From NCBI RefSeq assembly GCF_016411825.1, contig NZ_JAEKMH010000001.1, positions 434,001 to 498,000 on the forward strand: a stretch of DNA of 64,000 nt. The letters run 5' to 3'. The position numbers and the translations under genes were made by a program. Below, one piece after another: positions 34,994-43,223 of the stretch. How positions within the stretch are numbered: position 1 is the first letter of the stretch; every line of letters starts with the position of its first letter. The DNA comes from Devosia sediminis (GTDB lineage: Bacteria > Pseudomonadota > Alphaproteobacteria > Rhizobiales > Devosiaceae). Under the pieces are notes generated by a model that saw only the letters and a program-made list of their open reading frames with translations, did not search any database and was not told where the DNA came from.

Positions 34994-35506
34994 ATGCAGG
35001 GCAATCTGACGGGCGCGTCGTATGAATACTTCGCCGATGGCGGGACCATGCCGAACTCGACCCTGCCGGTGGTGATCTACCGGCAGGCCATCGCCCGGGA
35101 GGACGCTTCGCCCGAAGCGATGGAGAGGCTGTTCGACGGCAATGGCTGGCCCAGCCAGTGGCGCGCCGGGGTCTACGATTACCACCATTATCATTCGACG
35201 GCGCACGAATGCCTCGGGGTGGCGCGGGGCAGTGCGAGGCTGTTGCTGGGCGGGCCGGAAGGGCGCGAGTTCCTGGTCGAGGCTGGGGACGTGGTGGTGC
35301 TGCCGGCGGGGACGGGTCATTGCCGCCTGTCGCAGAACCCGGACTTCCTTGTGGTCGGCGCCTATCCGCCGGGGCAGGACTGGGACATCCTCAAGGGAGA
35401 GAAGGGGGAGCGGCCGGGGGCGGACCAGAGGATTGCCAAGGTGCCGCTGCCCAAGACCGATCCGGTTGGCGGGCAGGGCGGGCCGCTGTTGGAGAAATGG
35501 GCTTAG
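34994..35506 (+). CDS. Cupin-domain protein (YjlB-like)
   Basis: 170 residues. A single cupin barrel with [17 protein letters not shown] (motif 1, metal-binding His/Glu) and [16 protein letters not shown] (motif 2). Before it is a 40-residue segment with a [14 protein letters not shown] block typical of the YjlB group. Reaction unknown. GCAGGAGG upstream of the ATG. It follows the zinc peptidase by about 50 bp. Confidence 0.88.
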   Translation: MQGNLTGASYEYFADGGTMPNSTLPVVIYRQAIAREDASPEAMERLFDGNGWPSQWRAGVYDYHHYHSTAHECLGVARGSARLLLGGPEGREFLVEAGDVVVLPAGTGHCRLSQNPDFLVVGAYPPGQDWDILKGEKGERPGADQRIAKVPLPKTDPVGGQGGPLLEKWA

Positions 35507-35574
35507 TCCAGGTGATGTGATGGACCTTACGGCTCCGCGGCACCGTTGGAGCTTTCCACACGGAGACCATCGTC

Positions 35575-35751
35575 ATGGACAAGCATCAAAAGACGGGGCC
35601 GGCTCAGCCCGATGACATCGAACAGCCGGAGGAAGACCGCAGCCCGGCACGGGTGAGGGATCGCCAGCGCGAAGGCGGCCAGAAGGGCGAGGACCAGCCC
35701 GGCGCCGATGGCCAGCGCTCGGCCGGCGCCAGCGAGGATACCTACGACTAA
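35575..35751 (+). CDS. Small hydrophilic protein
   Basis: 58 residues, almost all charged or Gln/Gly/Pro (MDKHQKTGPAQPDDIEQPEE and so on), predicted disordered, no hydrophobic core. Upstream CGGAGA supports the ATG at 35575. Its stop is interlocked with that of the convergent azlD gene (35748-35751). Such short acidic-basic proteins are common in Rhizobiales; role unknown. Confidence 0.6.
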   Translation: MDKHQKTGPAQPDDIEQPEEDRSPARVRDRQREGGQKGEDQPGADGQRSAGASEDTYD

Positions 35752-36053
35752 AGCCCGAACAGGTGGCGGGCGGCCATGGCGGCGGCCCAGCCGGCGGCCA
35801 GCATGATGAGGCCCGGATAGCGCAGGCTGACAAGGGCGGCGACGATGAGCGCGAGGCGCACGTCCCAGCCGCTGTTGAAGAAGGCCGGGGCCCAGAGCGT
35901 GGTCAGCACGGCGGCAGGCACTGCATTGAGCGCCTGTTCCAGCCGCGGCGGCATGGTGCGCATCCGGGTGATGAGCGCATAACCGCCTATGCGGGTGAGA
36001 TAGGTCGCAGCGGCGGCGGCGAGGATCAGCCACACGGTCGAGAGATCGTCCAT
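35748..36053 (-). CDS. azlD: AzlD-family branched-chain amino acid exporter subunit
   Basis: 101 residues with about four membrane helices, starting VWLILAAAAATYLTRIGGYAL, the AzlD signature, and RLEQALNAVPAAVLTTLWAP. AzlD partners AzlC in branched-chain amino acid export. The start overlaps the stop of azlC by one base (TGATG), so they are co-translated. Confidence 0.9.
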   Translation of the reverse strand: MDDLSTVWLILAAAAATYLTRIGGYALITRMRTMPPRLEQALNAVPAAVLTTLWAPAFFNSGWDVRLALIVAALVSLRYPGLIMLAAGWAAAMAARHLFGL

Positions 36054-36763
36054 CAGTGTGTGACCTCCGCCGACTGGTCCGGTTTTTGCGGCAGGGGCAG
36101 GAGGGCGGCGACGGCGACGCCGCAAATGGCGCCGATGCTCACATGCCAGGGCGAGCCCACGAGGTGGAAGCCGGCCATGGAGCCCACCATGCTGGCGGCA
36201 ACGACCGGGTAGAAGCCGGGTTTGCGGCGGAAGCCGATGACGAGGCCGAGGAAGTAGATGGGCAGCAGCACATCGATGGCCCAGACCTTCGGGTCGCCGA
36301 GCATGGAGCCGAACCAGGCGCCCAGCACTGAGAACAGCAGCCACGAGACATAGATGATGAGGCCGAAGGCCATGTACCAGGCAAAGCTCACGGGCTTGCC
36401 GGTTTCGGCCCGGCGGATCGACTCGGCAAATTGCGGATCGATCAGGAAGAAGAAGGCCACGGCCTTCTGCCAGAAACTGTAGCCGCGGATGTGGCGGGCG
36501 ATGGCGGCAGAATAGAGTACGTGCCGGAAATTGACGGCAAAGATGGAGAGAACGATCAGCCAGGGCGCGACCTGCTGGCCGAACAACTCGATGCCCACAA
36601 GCTGGCTGGCGCCGGCATAGATGGTGGCGCTCATGAGCCCGGCTTCGACGATGGAAAGGCCATTGTCCACCGCAACTGCACCGAACAGCACCGCGAAGGG
36701 GGTGGTGGACAGCGCGATGACCGCGCCGCCCTTGAGGCCGTCGATGATGTCACGCCTATTCAT
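36053..36763 (-). CDS. azlC: AzlC-family branched-chain amino acid exporter subunit
   Basis: 236 residues, about eight helices. Motifs PFAVLFGAVAVDNGLS, LMSATIYAGASQLVGIELF, NFRHVLYSAAIARHI and FLIDPQFAESIRR are typical of AzlC. It forms the transporter with AzlD directly downstream. The ATG at 36763 fits the family start; an in-frame GTG at 36790 would add nine residues. Confidence 0.93.
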   Translation of the reverse strand: MNRRDIIDGLKGGAVIALSTTPFAVLFGAVAVDNGLSIVEAGLMSATIYAGASQLVGIELFGQQVAPWLIVLSIFAVNFRHVLYSAAIARHIRGYSFWQKAVAFFFLIDPQFAESIRRAETGKPVSFAWYMAFGLIIYVSWLLFSVLGAWFGSMLGDPKVWAIDVLLPIYFLGLVIGFRRKPGFYPVVAASMVGSMAGFHLVGSPWHVSIGAICGVAVAALLPLPQKPDQSAEVTH

Positions 36764-36810
36764 GGGTCGTTCGCTCAAGGTGCGCCTCACTCTTGCCAGT
36801 TCTCGATGCC

Positions 36811-36833
36811 GCCCTCGGGCTTGACCCGAGGGC
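36811..36833. repeat. Palindrome with CTTGA loop
   Basis: GCCCTCGGG-CTTGA-CCCGAGGGC, perfect 9-bp stem between azlC and carA. Same loop as at 7568-7590. Confidence 0.7.
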
Positions 36834-36874
36834 CACCATCAGCGCGCAACTTTGGCATTGTGGTTCCCCGATAG

Positions 36875-36897
36875 GCCCTCGGATCGAGTCCGAGGGC
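36875..36897. repeat. Second palindrome, 64 bp from the first
   Basis: GCCCTCGGA-TCGAG-TCCGAGGGC. Differs from 36811-36833 by a paired change (G-C to A-T) at the loop end of the stem, and lies 42 bp past the carA stop, so it may also help end carA transcription. Confidence 0.65.
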
Positions 36898-36938
36898 GGC
36901 GCGGTGTCTTGGGAAGCCTCAAGCCCGTCGGCAGTGGA

Positions 36939-38150
36939 TCAGGCGGCAGTGCCCGGCGCAACATATTCCGCCTTTTCGGGCAGACCCTTCTGCTTGCGGA
37001 CCTGGTTGAGGAAGCGCGTGAAGAGGTAGTGGCTGTCCTTGGGCCCGGGGCTGGCCTCGGGGTGGTACTGCACCGAGAAGATCGGCTTGCCATCGACGGC
37101 GAGGCCGGCATTGGAGCCATCGAACAGCGACACGTGGGTCTGGGTGACGCCGGCGGGCAGACTTTCGGCGTCCACGGCAAAGCCATGGTTCATCGAGGTG
37201 ATCTCGACCTTGCCGGTGGTCAGGTCCTTGACCGGATGGTTGGCGCCATGATGGCCCTGATGCATCTTGGACGTCGTGCCGCCCAGCGCCAGGCCGAGGA
37301 GCTGGTGGCCGAGGCAGATGCCGAACATCGGCTTGCCGGTTTCCATCAGCTTCTGGATGGTGGGGACGGCATACTTGCCGGTGGCAGCCGGATCGCCCGG
37401 GCCATTGGAGAGGAAGATGGCGTCGGGATTGTGCGACAGTACATCGGCGGCAGAGGCAGTGGCCGGCACGACGGTGACCTTGGCGCCCTGGTCCGCCAGG
37501 CAGCGCAGAATATTGCGCTTGGCGCCGTAGTCGATGGCGACGACGTGGAAGTCCGGATCTTCGAGTTTGCCGTAGCCCTTGTTCCACTGCCAGCCGGTCT
37601 GGTCCCAGTGATAGGTCTGGGCGGTCGTGACTTCCTTGGCGAGATCGAGGCCTTCGAGGCCCGGAAAGGCATTGAGCTCGGCCATGATCGAGCCTTCGTC
37701 GAAGACGCCGGTCGGTTCATGGGCGATGACGCCGTTGGGCATGCCATTTTCACGGATCAGCGCGGTCAGGGCGCGGGTGTCGATGCCGGCAATGCCGACG
37801 ATGTTGCGCTTCTTGAGCCAGGCATCGAGCTTTTCGGCGGCGCGGTAGTTCGACGGGTTGGTGATGTCGGCCTTGAGCACGACGCCGCGCACGCCACTGA
37901 GCGCGGCCATGTTCACCGTCTCGATGTCTTCGTCGTTGGTGCCGACATTGCCGATATGGGGGAAGGTGAAGGTGATGATCTGCCCGGCATAGGAGGGGTC
38001 GGTGAGGACTTCTTGGTAGCCGGTCATGGCCGTGTTGAAGCAGACTTCGCCCGCGGCATGACCGACTGCGCCCAGTCCGTGGCCTTCGAGGCGCGTGCCA
38101 TCTGCCAGGATCAGAACTGCGGTCGTGGGGGTCTGCTGCCAGCCGGTCAC
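36939..38150 (-). CDS. carA: Carbamoyl-phosphate synthase small subunit
   Basis: 403 residues. The N-terminal CarA domain (LILADGTRLEGHGLG, CFNTAMTGYQEVLTDPSY) and the class I glutamine amidotransferase domain, with the nucleophile in GICLGHQLLGLA and the His/Glu pair in QYHPEASPGP. It hydrolyses glutamine and channels ammonia to CarB (1053-4364). GTG start at 38150 with GGAGA six bases upstream. Confidence 0.97.
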   Translation of the reverse strand: MTGWQQTPTTAVLILADGTRLEGHGLGAVGHAAGEVCFNTAMTGYQEVLTDPSYAGQIITFTFPHIGNVGTNDEDIETVNMAALSGVRGVVLKADITNPSNYRAAEKLDAWLKKRNIVGIAGIDTRALTALIRENGMPNGVIAHEPTGVFDEGSIMAELNAFPGLEGLDLAKEVTTAQTYHWDQTGWQWNKGYGKLEDPDFHVVAIDYGAKRNILRCLADQGAKVTVVPATASAADVLSHNPDAIFLSNGPGDPAATGKYAVPTIQKLMETGKPMFGICLGHQLLGLALGGTTSKMHQGHHGANHPVKDLTTGKVEITSMNHGFAVDAESLPAGVTQTHVSLFDGSNAGLAVDGKPIFSVQYHPEASPGPKDSHYLFTRFLNQVRKQKGLPEKAEYVAPGTAA

Positions 38151-38341
38151 TTTGGGTCTCCAAGCTCGGTTTGTCGGGCGCGCGCAACGAGAGCGGTGGC
38201 TTTGGGCCTGCCCTGATGTGCGGCGATGATGTCGGTTGAGGGCTCCTCTTAGAAGCCCAAGGCGGGCAGCGCAAGTGGCGAAGCACGCGTTATTTGCCTA
38301 TATGGGGGCGACAATTTGCATGACAAGGAGCCGAACGAGAC

Positions 38342-38794
38342 ATGCGTGAAGACATCAGCGAAGGGCTCAAACTGGCGCTCAAGGCCCGCGACCAGCGCCG
38401 CACCGCGACCCTCAGATCCATCAATTCCGCCATCAAGGACCGGGATATCGCCAATCGCGGCGAGGGCAAGGGACCGGCGACCAATGACGAAATCCTGGGC
38501 ATCGTCCAGAAGATGGTGAAGCAGCGCGAAGAGAGCTTCGCCATCTATGCGCAGGCGGGCCGCGCCGATCTCGCCACCGTGGAAAAGGAAGAAATCGATA
38601 TCCTCAACGAGTTCCTGCCCAAGGGGCTCAGCGAGGAGGAAGTGTCGGCGGCCATCACCGCGGCCATTGCCGCAGTGGGCGCCGAAGGCCCCAAGGACAT
38701 GGGCAAGGTGATCGGCCAGCTCAAGGCGGATTATCCAGGCCGAATCGACTTCGGCAAGGTCAGCGGCCAGGTCCGCGCGGCGCTGAGCGCCTGA
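38342..38794 (+). CDS. GatB/YqeY domain protein
   Basis: 150 residues: MREDISEGLKLALKARDQRR, TLRSINSAIKDRDI and EKEEIDILNEFLPKGLS are the YqeY signature, and the C-terminal helices resemble the tRNA-binding tail of GatB. Function unclear, possibly tRNA binding. It is divergent from carA and next to carA in many Rhizobiales. Confidence 0.95.
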   Translation: MREDISEGLKLALKARDQRRTATLRSINSAIKDRDIANRGEGKGPATNDEILGIVQKMVKQREESFAIYAQAGRADLATVEKEEIDILNEFLPKGLSEEEVSAAITAAIAAVGAEGPKDMGKVIGQLKADYPGRIDFGKVSGQVRAALSA

Positions 38795-38801
38795 CCCTCC
38801 A

Positions 38802-38823
38802 GCCGGGCGCCGCGGCGCCCGGC
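38802..38823. terminator. Hairpin between yqeY and GGDEF genes
   Basis: Perfect 10-bp stem GCCGGGCGCC-GC-GGCGCCCGGC in the 31 bp between two convergent genes. No T-run. Confidence 0.6.
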
Positions 38824-38825
38824 AA

Positions 38826-39971
38826 TCAGGCCACGAGCCGGACGGGGGCAACGTGGACCTGGTTGCGGCCCGATTCCTTGGCCTTGTAGAGTGCGGCATC
38901 GGCACGGCTGAGCAGCGAGCCGAAATGTTCCTCGGCACCGCCCGTGGCCATGCCGGCACTGACCGTGGCAACCTCATCCTGATTGCCGATCGACAGGCGC
39001 AGGTCGGCCAGAGCCTTCCGCACGCGCTCTGCCAATTGCCGCGCGGCTTCCCAATCGCGACCCGGCAGCACGGCGCAAAATTCTTCGCCCCCCACCCGCG
39101 CAATCGTATCGGTGTGACCCAGTTCGCCGAGCAGGACATCGGCGAAGCGCTGCAGCACCATGTCGCCATAGGCGTGGCCCTTGCGATCGTTGATCTGCTT
39201 GAAGTGATCGAGATCGAACATGATGACGGCGAGGCCGGGCACGACGTCGTTATCGCGGAAGCGCTGGAACAGGGCGCGGCGATTGAGCACGCCGGTCAGC
39301 TCGTCGGTATTGGCCTCGAGGCGATGGCGGCGGGCAGCGCGGGCGTGGTGGAGGGTGAGGGTAATGGCGCCGATACCGGTGAGGCCCACGAGCGTCATGA
39401 TGGAATTGAAATCTTCGGCCCAGTTATCCGCGGGTGAGGTCAGGACCCAATCCTGCTCGATCGTGAGCACCGCGGCGCAGGAGAAAAAGGAAATGGCGGT
39501 GAGCGTGTAGATGAAGGCGTTGGTCGACATGGCGACGACGCCTTCCTTGCGGCTGACCCAGTATTCGCGGGCGCAGAGCACCATGAAGAGGCCGGCAAAG
39601 ACATTGAGCGCGATGGTGCCGAGGCCGGAGTAACCGAGCAGGAACGGCGCGGCCATTGCCGGCACGGAAACGGCGCCCACGACGATGGCCGGGGTCAGGA
39701 TGGCCGAGGGATTGCGGAAAAGGCGCGACCCCGAATAGACCAGCGACAGGCCCGTCAGGATGAGCGTGAAGGGCAGGAGGGTGTGGACCAGCTCGTAGCG
39801 GCCGTTGCGGAAACCCATGATGGCCACGGCAACAACGATCAGCCCGATACCGGCGGCGCCGTGCACAAGATAGCGTTCATGGCGGGAATTGAGCCAGCCG
39901 ATCAGCAGCGCGATCATCAGCGAGGCGCTGGAAAATGCGATGCCGATCAATAGCGTAGCATTGTCGATCAT
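38826..39971 (-). CDS. Membrane diguanylate cyclase (GGDEF)
   Basis: 381 residues. Six to seven membrane helices fill residues 5-210, then a GGDEF domain (about 220-375) with DELTGVLNRRAL, FDLDHFKQINDRKGHAYGD and an intact active site RVGGEEF, so it should make c-di-GMP. No RxxD inhibitory site is present five residues before the motif. The start is the ATG at 39971; the frame stays open for 18 codons upstream. No sensory domain apart from the membrane part. Confidence 0.92.
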   Translation of the reverse strand: MIDNATLLIGIAFSSASLMIALLIGWLNSRHERYLVHGAAGIGLIVVAVAIMGFRNGRYELVHTLLPFTLILTGLSLVYSGSRLFRNPSAILTPAIVVGAVSVPAMAAPFLLGYSGLGTIALNVFAGLFMVLCAREYWVSRKEGVVAMSTNAFIYTLTAISFFSCAAVLTIEQDWVLTSPADNWAEDFNSIMTLVGLTGIGAITLTLHHARAARRHRLEANTDELTGVLNRRALFQRFRDNDVVPGLAVIMFDLDHFKQINDRKGHAYGDMVLQRFADVLLGELGHTDTIARVGGEEFCAVLPGRDWEAARQLAERVRKALADLRLSIGNQDEVATVSAGMATGGAEEHFGSLLSRADAALYKAKESGRNQVHVAPVRLVA

Positions 39972-40037
39972 TGCACCACTCCAGTCTTCCGCGTCCTTGC
40001 TCCTCGTCTCATAGCCGCAAAACACCTAAGTGGATGT

Positions 40038-40080
40038 AACAAGAAAACACTTGTTTGCAGATGGTAAGCAATTGCTTACC
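40038..40080. promoter_or_regulatory. Two palindromic operator-like sites between GGDEF and hdeD genes
   Basis: AACAAG-N6-CTTGTT (40038-40055) contains the 14-mer CAAGAAAACACTTG found also at 8007-8020 in front of the ArsR gene. Eight bases on is an 18-bp perfect palindrome, GGTAAGCAATTGCTTACC (40063-40080). They lie in the 255-bp divergent gap that holds promoters for the GGDEF gene (left) and hdeD (right). Which gene they control is not clear. Confidence 0.65.
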
Positions 40081-40226
40081 GGGCGCGCTCTCTGGTGGTT
40101 TTCATGTGAGCATGGTGTTGGGTGCATTAGAAAATCCGACGTAAACATGCACTTGGACGATTCACGGGGCCGCGCTAGGCTCTACGGGTGAGTTGGGAGG
40201 CGGCGGGCCGCCAGGAGGGACTTTCC

Positions 40227-40787
40227 ATGACTGTTTCGGCGACCACAAAAAGGCGTTTTGCCTTCATCACCGCGCTGCGCGGGCTGCTCATGCTGCTGGC
40301 GGGCCTCTATGCGATCCTGCTGCCCATTCAAGCTCTGGCCGTCCTGATGCTGTTCGGTGGCATCCTGCTCATCATCGACGGTGCGCTGGGGCTCTGGAGC
40401 CTAACCTTCGGCGGCGGGAAATCGGGCAATTACTGGTTCGACGTCATCGGCAATGCGGTCTCGCTGATCCTGGGGATCGTCATTCTGCTCAGCCCGATGC
40501 TGTCCACCTTGTTCACGGTGACCGTCATTTCCTACCTGGTTGGGCTTTGCGCCATCGTCGTGGGCCTCATGCAGGTCATCGTCGTGGTGCGGGAGCGCGA
40601 CAGCTATGCCCGGATCTGGCCGGTGGTGGTTTCGGGCCTGTCCTATGTTCTGCTCGGCCTCATCCTGTTCCTCTTCCCCACGTTAGGCGCGGCTGTTGGC
40701 ATGATCATCGGCGGCGTGCTGCTGGTGATCTTCTCCATCGGGCTCTTCGGCTGGGCCTGGCGGCTCTACCAGTCAAGCAAGGCCTAA
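40227..40787 (+). CDS. HdeD-family membrane protein
   Basis: 186 residues with six membrane helices in three repeated pairs: FITALRGLLMLLAGLYAILLP, MLFGGILLIIDGALGLWSL and later VIGNAVSLILGIVILLSP. This is the DUF308 HdeD fold, linked to acid resistance in E. coli. CAGGAGGG precedes the ATG. Followed 23 bp later by a GH-A hydrolase gene, probably in one transcript. Confidence 0.9.
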   Translation: MTVSATTKRRFAFITALRGLLMLLAGLYAILLPIQALAVLMLFGGILLIIDGALGLWSLTFGGGKSGNYWFDVIGNAVSLILGIVILLSPMLSTLFTVTVISYLVGLCAIVVGLMQVIVVVRERDSYARIWPVVVSGLSYVLLGLILFLFPTLGAAVGMIIGGVLLVIFSIGLFGWAWRLYQSSKA

Positions 40788-40810
40788 GCGCCCTACAGAA
40801 AGTTGCAGAT

Positions 40811-41851
40811 ATGACTGAGATTTCGGCGCCCGGGCGCTGGTCGGTGGCGCGCGCAAATGCCTGGTATGCGAAACTGCCCTGGCTGGTGGGAGCGAATTTC
40901 GTGCCCTCGACGGCCTCGAACCAGCTCGAGATGTGGCAGGCGGACAGCTTTGCTCCGGATGTGATCGAGCGCGAGCTCGGCTGGGCGGCCGATATCGGCA
41001 TGAACACGATGCGGGTCTTCCTTCATGACCTGCTCTGGGCGGCCGACCGCGATGGCTTCAGGGGGCGCATCGAGCGCTATCTCGACCTTGCCCACGGCAA
41101 GGGGATCAGCACCATGCTGGTGCTGTTCGACTCGGTGTGGAACCCCGACGTGGCGCTGGGGCCGCAGCCCGAGCCGCGGCCGGGCGTGCACAATTCGCAA
41201 TGGGTGCAGGGTCCGGGCAGGGCGCTGGCGGACCGCGGACAGTGGGCGCGGCTGGAGGACTATGTCGGCGGGGTGGTTTCCGCCTTCGGCCGGGACGAGC
41301 GCGTGATCGTCTGGGACGTGTGGAACGAGCCGAGCAATCTCAACGGCGGGCGGTTCGCCGAACTGGAGAACAAACGCGAGCTGGTCTCCGAACTCTTGCC
41401 GCAGGTATTCCAGTGGACGCGCGCTGCCGATCCCATGCAGCCCCTCACCTCGGGCGTGTGGTCGGGCAAGACGCTTTACGACGACGCGCATGCGCGTATC
41501 CAGATCGAGAATTCCGACGTCATCAGTTTTCACGACTACCAGACGCCCGAGAAGTTCGAAGCCAAGCTGCTCGACCTGCCGCGCGATCGGCCGCTCTTCT
41601 TGACCGAATTCATGGCGCGCACTCCCGGAAGCACGTTCGAGGGCATATTGCCGATCGCCAAGCGCGAGCGGATCGCGAGCTATTGCTGGGGCCTCGTTGC
41701 AGGGCGGAGCCAGACGCTTTATCCGTGGGATAGCTGGGCCAATCCCTATATCGCAGCGATGCCCGATCCGTGGTTCCACGACGTGTTCCATGCCGACGGC
41801 ACGCCATACAGGGCCGAGGAAGTGGCGCTGATCCGTCGGATCACAGCGTAA
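40811..41851 (+). CDS. GH-A clan glycoside hydrolase (GH5-like), cytoplasmic
   Basis: 346 residues, a (beta/alpha)8 barrel. The acid/base Glu lies in VWDVWNEPSNLNGG and the probable nucleophile Glu in LFLTEFMARTPGS, as in GH5-type enzymes. FHDYQTPEKF and YCWGLVAGRSQTLYPWDSW add active-site aromatics. No signal peptide, so the substrate must be an imported oligosaccharide or glycoside. The nearest named relatives are usually labelled 1,4-beta-xylanase; specificity is not proven. Its 3' end overlaps the convergent yihY gene by 11 bp. Confidence 0.85.
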   Translation: MTEISAPGRWSVARANAWYAKLPWLVGANFVPSTASNQLEMWQADSFAPDVIERELGWAADIGMNTMRVFLHDLLWAADRDGFRGRIERYLDLAHGKGISTMLVLFDSVWNPDVALGPQPEPRPGVHNSQWVQGPGRALADRGQWARLEDYVGGVVSAFGRDERVIVWDVWNEPSNLNGGRFAELENKRELVSELLPQVFQWTRAADPMQPLTSGVWSGKTLYDDAHARIQIENSDVISFHDYQTPEKFEAKLLDLPRDRPLFLTEFMARTPGSTFEGILPIAKRERIASYCWGLVAGRSQTLYPWDSWANPYIAAMPDPWFHDVFHADGTPYRAEEVALIRRITA

Positions 41852-42740
41852 GCGAGGCACGTCGCTGTGCCTCGCGCTGCAATTCGCTGTTGAAGATGGC
41901 CCCGAGGACGACGAACAGCGCAGAATTATACATCCAGAGCAGCAGCACGATGGCCGTGGCCAGCGAGCCGAACGACGCTTCGAAATTGCCGATCTGTTCG
42001 ACATAGAAGGAAAAGATGGCGCAGGCCGCCAGCCAGAGCGAGGTGGCGAGCAAGGCGCCTGGCCAGATCCAGCGGGCGCGCTTGAATTTGCGGTCGGGCG
42101 CGAAGCGATAAAAGGCGGCAATGCCGCCGACGCCGAGGACGAGCAGCAGCGGCCAGCGGGCTGCCAGCAGCAGGGACTGATCGGCGCGGACCCAGGGGAG
42201 CGCCGCAAAAAGCGCCGGCAGGCCAGCAACAAGGGCCAGAACGACCAGCATGGCCAGGCCCGCCAACAGCGTCACCAGCACGGACATGGCGATGGCCACG
42301 ACGATGTTGCGCTTGTCCTCGGTGGCGTGGGTGCGCGAAATGGCGAACATCAGCGCCGCAATGCCGCGCGAACCGCTCCAGCAGGCAATAGCAAGCGAGA
42401 GGGCGAGGCCGATGCCGAGCCCGGTATTGGGCTGGGCCGAGAGTTGCACCAGTTGCTGGGCTATGACGCGCAGGGCGACGTCGGGCACGATGCCTTCGAG
42501 CCTTGTTACCATGTCGGCCATGGAGCCGACCGGCATCAGGAGGCCAACAAGGGTGATGACGGCGGCCGCTGCGGGAAACAGCGACAGGAAGCCGAAATAG
42601 GCTATGCCGGCGCAGTTCATCGCCGTTTCCATCCGCGTCATGGAAAGGATGGTGCGCCACACCACGCGGCGCAGCCGGAAGGTCGGCCTGGGCCGCGACA
42701 GGCTGTCGGAGGAAGCGGTTGAACTGATGTCGGCGGTCAT
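41841..42740 (-). CDS. YihY/BrkB-family inner-membrane protein
   Basis: 299 residues with six membrane helices. The opening helix pair has MNCAGIAYFGFLSLFPAAAAVITLVG, then WSGSRGIAALMFAISRTH and the closing VEQIGNFEASFGSLATAIVLLLWMYNSALFVVLGAIFN, all hallmarks of YihY (UPF0761). Function unknown, formerly mislabelled RNase BN. Confidence 0.92.
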   Translation of the reverse strand: MTADISSTASSDSLSRPRPTFRLRRVVWRTILSMTRMETAMNCAGIAYFGFLSLFPAAAAVITLVGLLMPVGSMADMVTRLEGIVPDVALRVIAQQLVQLSAQPNTGLGIGLALSLAIACWSGSRGIAALMFAISRTHATEDKRNIVVAIAMSVLVTLLAGLAMLVVLALVAGLPALFAALPWVRADQSLLLAARWPLLLVLGVGGIAAFYRFAPDRKFKRARWIWPGALLATSLWLAACAIFSFYVEQIGNFEASFGSLATAIVLLLWMYNSALFVVLGAIFNSELQREAQRRASLTL

Positions 42741-42776
42741 GCCGGATCAACGGCATGACTGTGCGCCAAGTTGCGC

Positions 42777-43166
42777 CTAGCGATAGATCACCGAAATGCC
42801 AGCGACGGTTTCGTCCTGACGCAGCACCTCCGCCCCTTCGGGCAGCGTGATTTCGATATTGCCATAGGCATCCCAGCGCGGCTCCAGATCGACCCCGGCG
42901 GCGACCGAGACAAAGCTGGCGGCATCGAACGGCACCAGTTCGCCTGGCGGCACGAGGGCGGCCTGCATGTTCTCGGTGGTTTCCCCGCAGGTGCGCGAAA
43001 AGGTGACGAGGTCGAACTGGCTGTCGGGGGAGGTGTGACGCTGGATCTCGGTGACGGAGCACACCGGAACCATGTCGTTGACCACCCAGAGCGTCGTGCC
43101 GATGGCGATGACAGGGCCAAGGGTGAGCGCCAACAGAGCCGGTATCGGCATCCTCGACTTGGGCAT
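42777..43166 (-). CDS. Hypothetical exported protein
   Basis: 129 residues. A short basic start (MPKSRMPIPALLALTLGPVIAIGTTLWVV) gives one membrane helix or uncleaved signal anchor, followed by an exterior domain with two Cys (VCSVTE, RTCGET). The ribosome site is weak (AGAGAG), so the start could be the second Met. It is divergent from dnaG. No family recognised. Confidence 0.65.
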   Translation of the reverse strand: MPKSRMPIPALLALTLGPVIAIGTTLWVVNDMVPVCSVTEIQRHTSPDSQFDLVTFSRTCGETTENMQAALVPPGELVPFDAASFVSVAAGVDLEPRWDAYGNIEITLPEGAEVLRQDETVAGISVIYR

Positions 43167-43223
43167 GGCTGTGGAAAACTCTCTGGTCGTGACTCGGGCC
43201 TGATCAACGCCTAGATAACACAC

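Noticed and set aside
40193-40810. Upstream extension of the GH-A hydrolase frame through hdeD
   Set aside because: The frame overlaps the whole hdeD gene out of phase; the ATG at 40811 begins the conserved protein.
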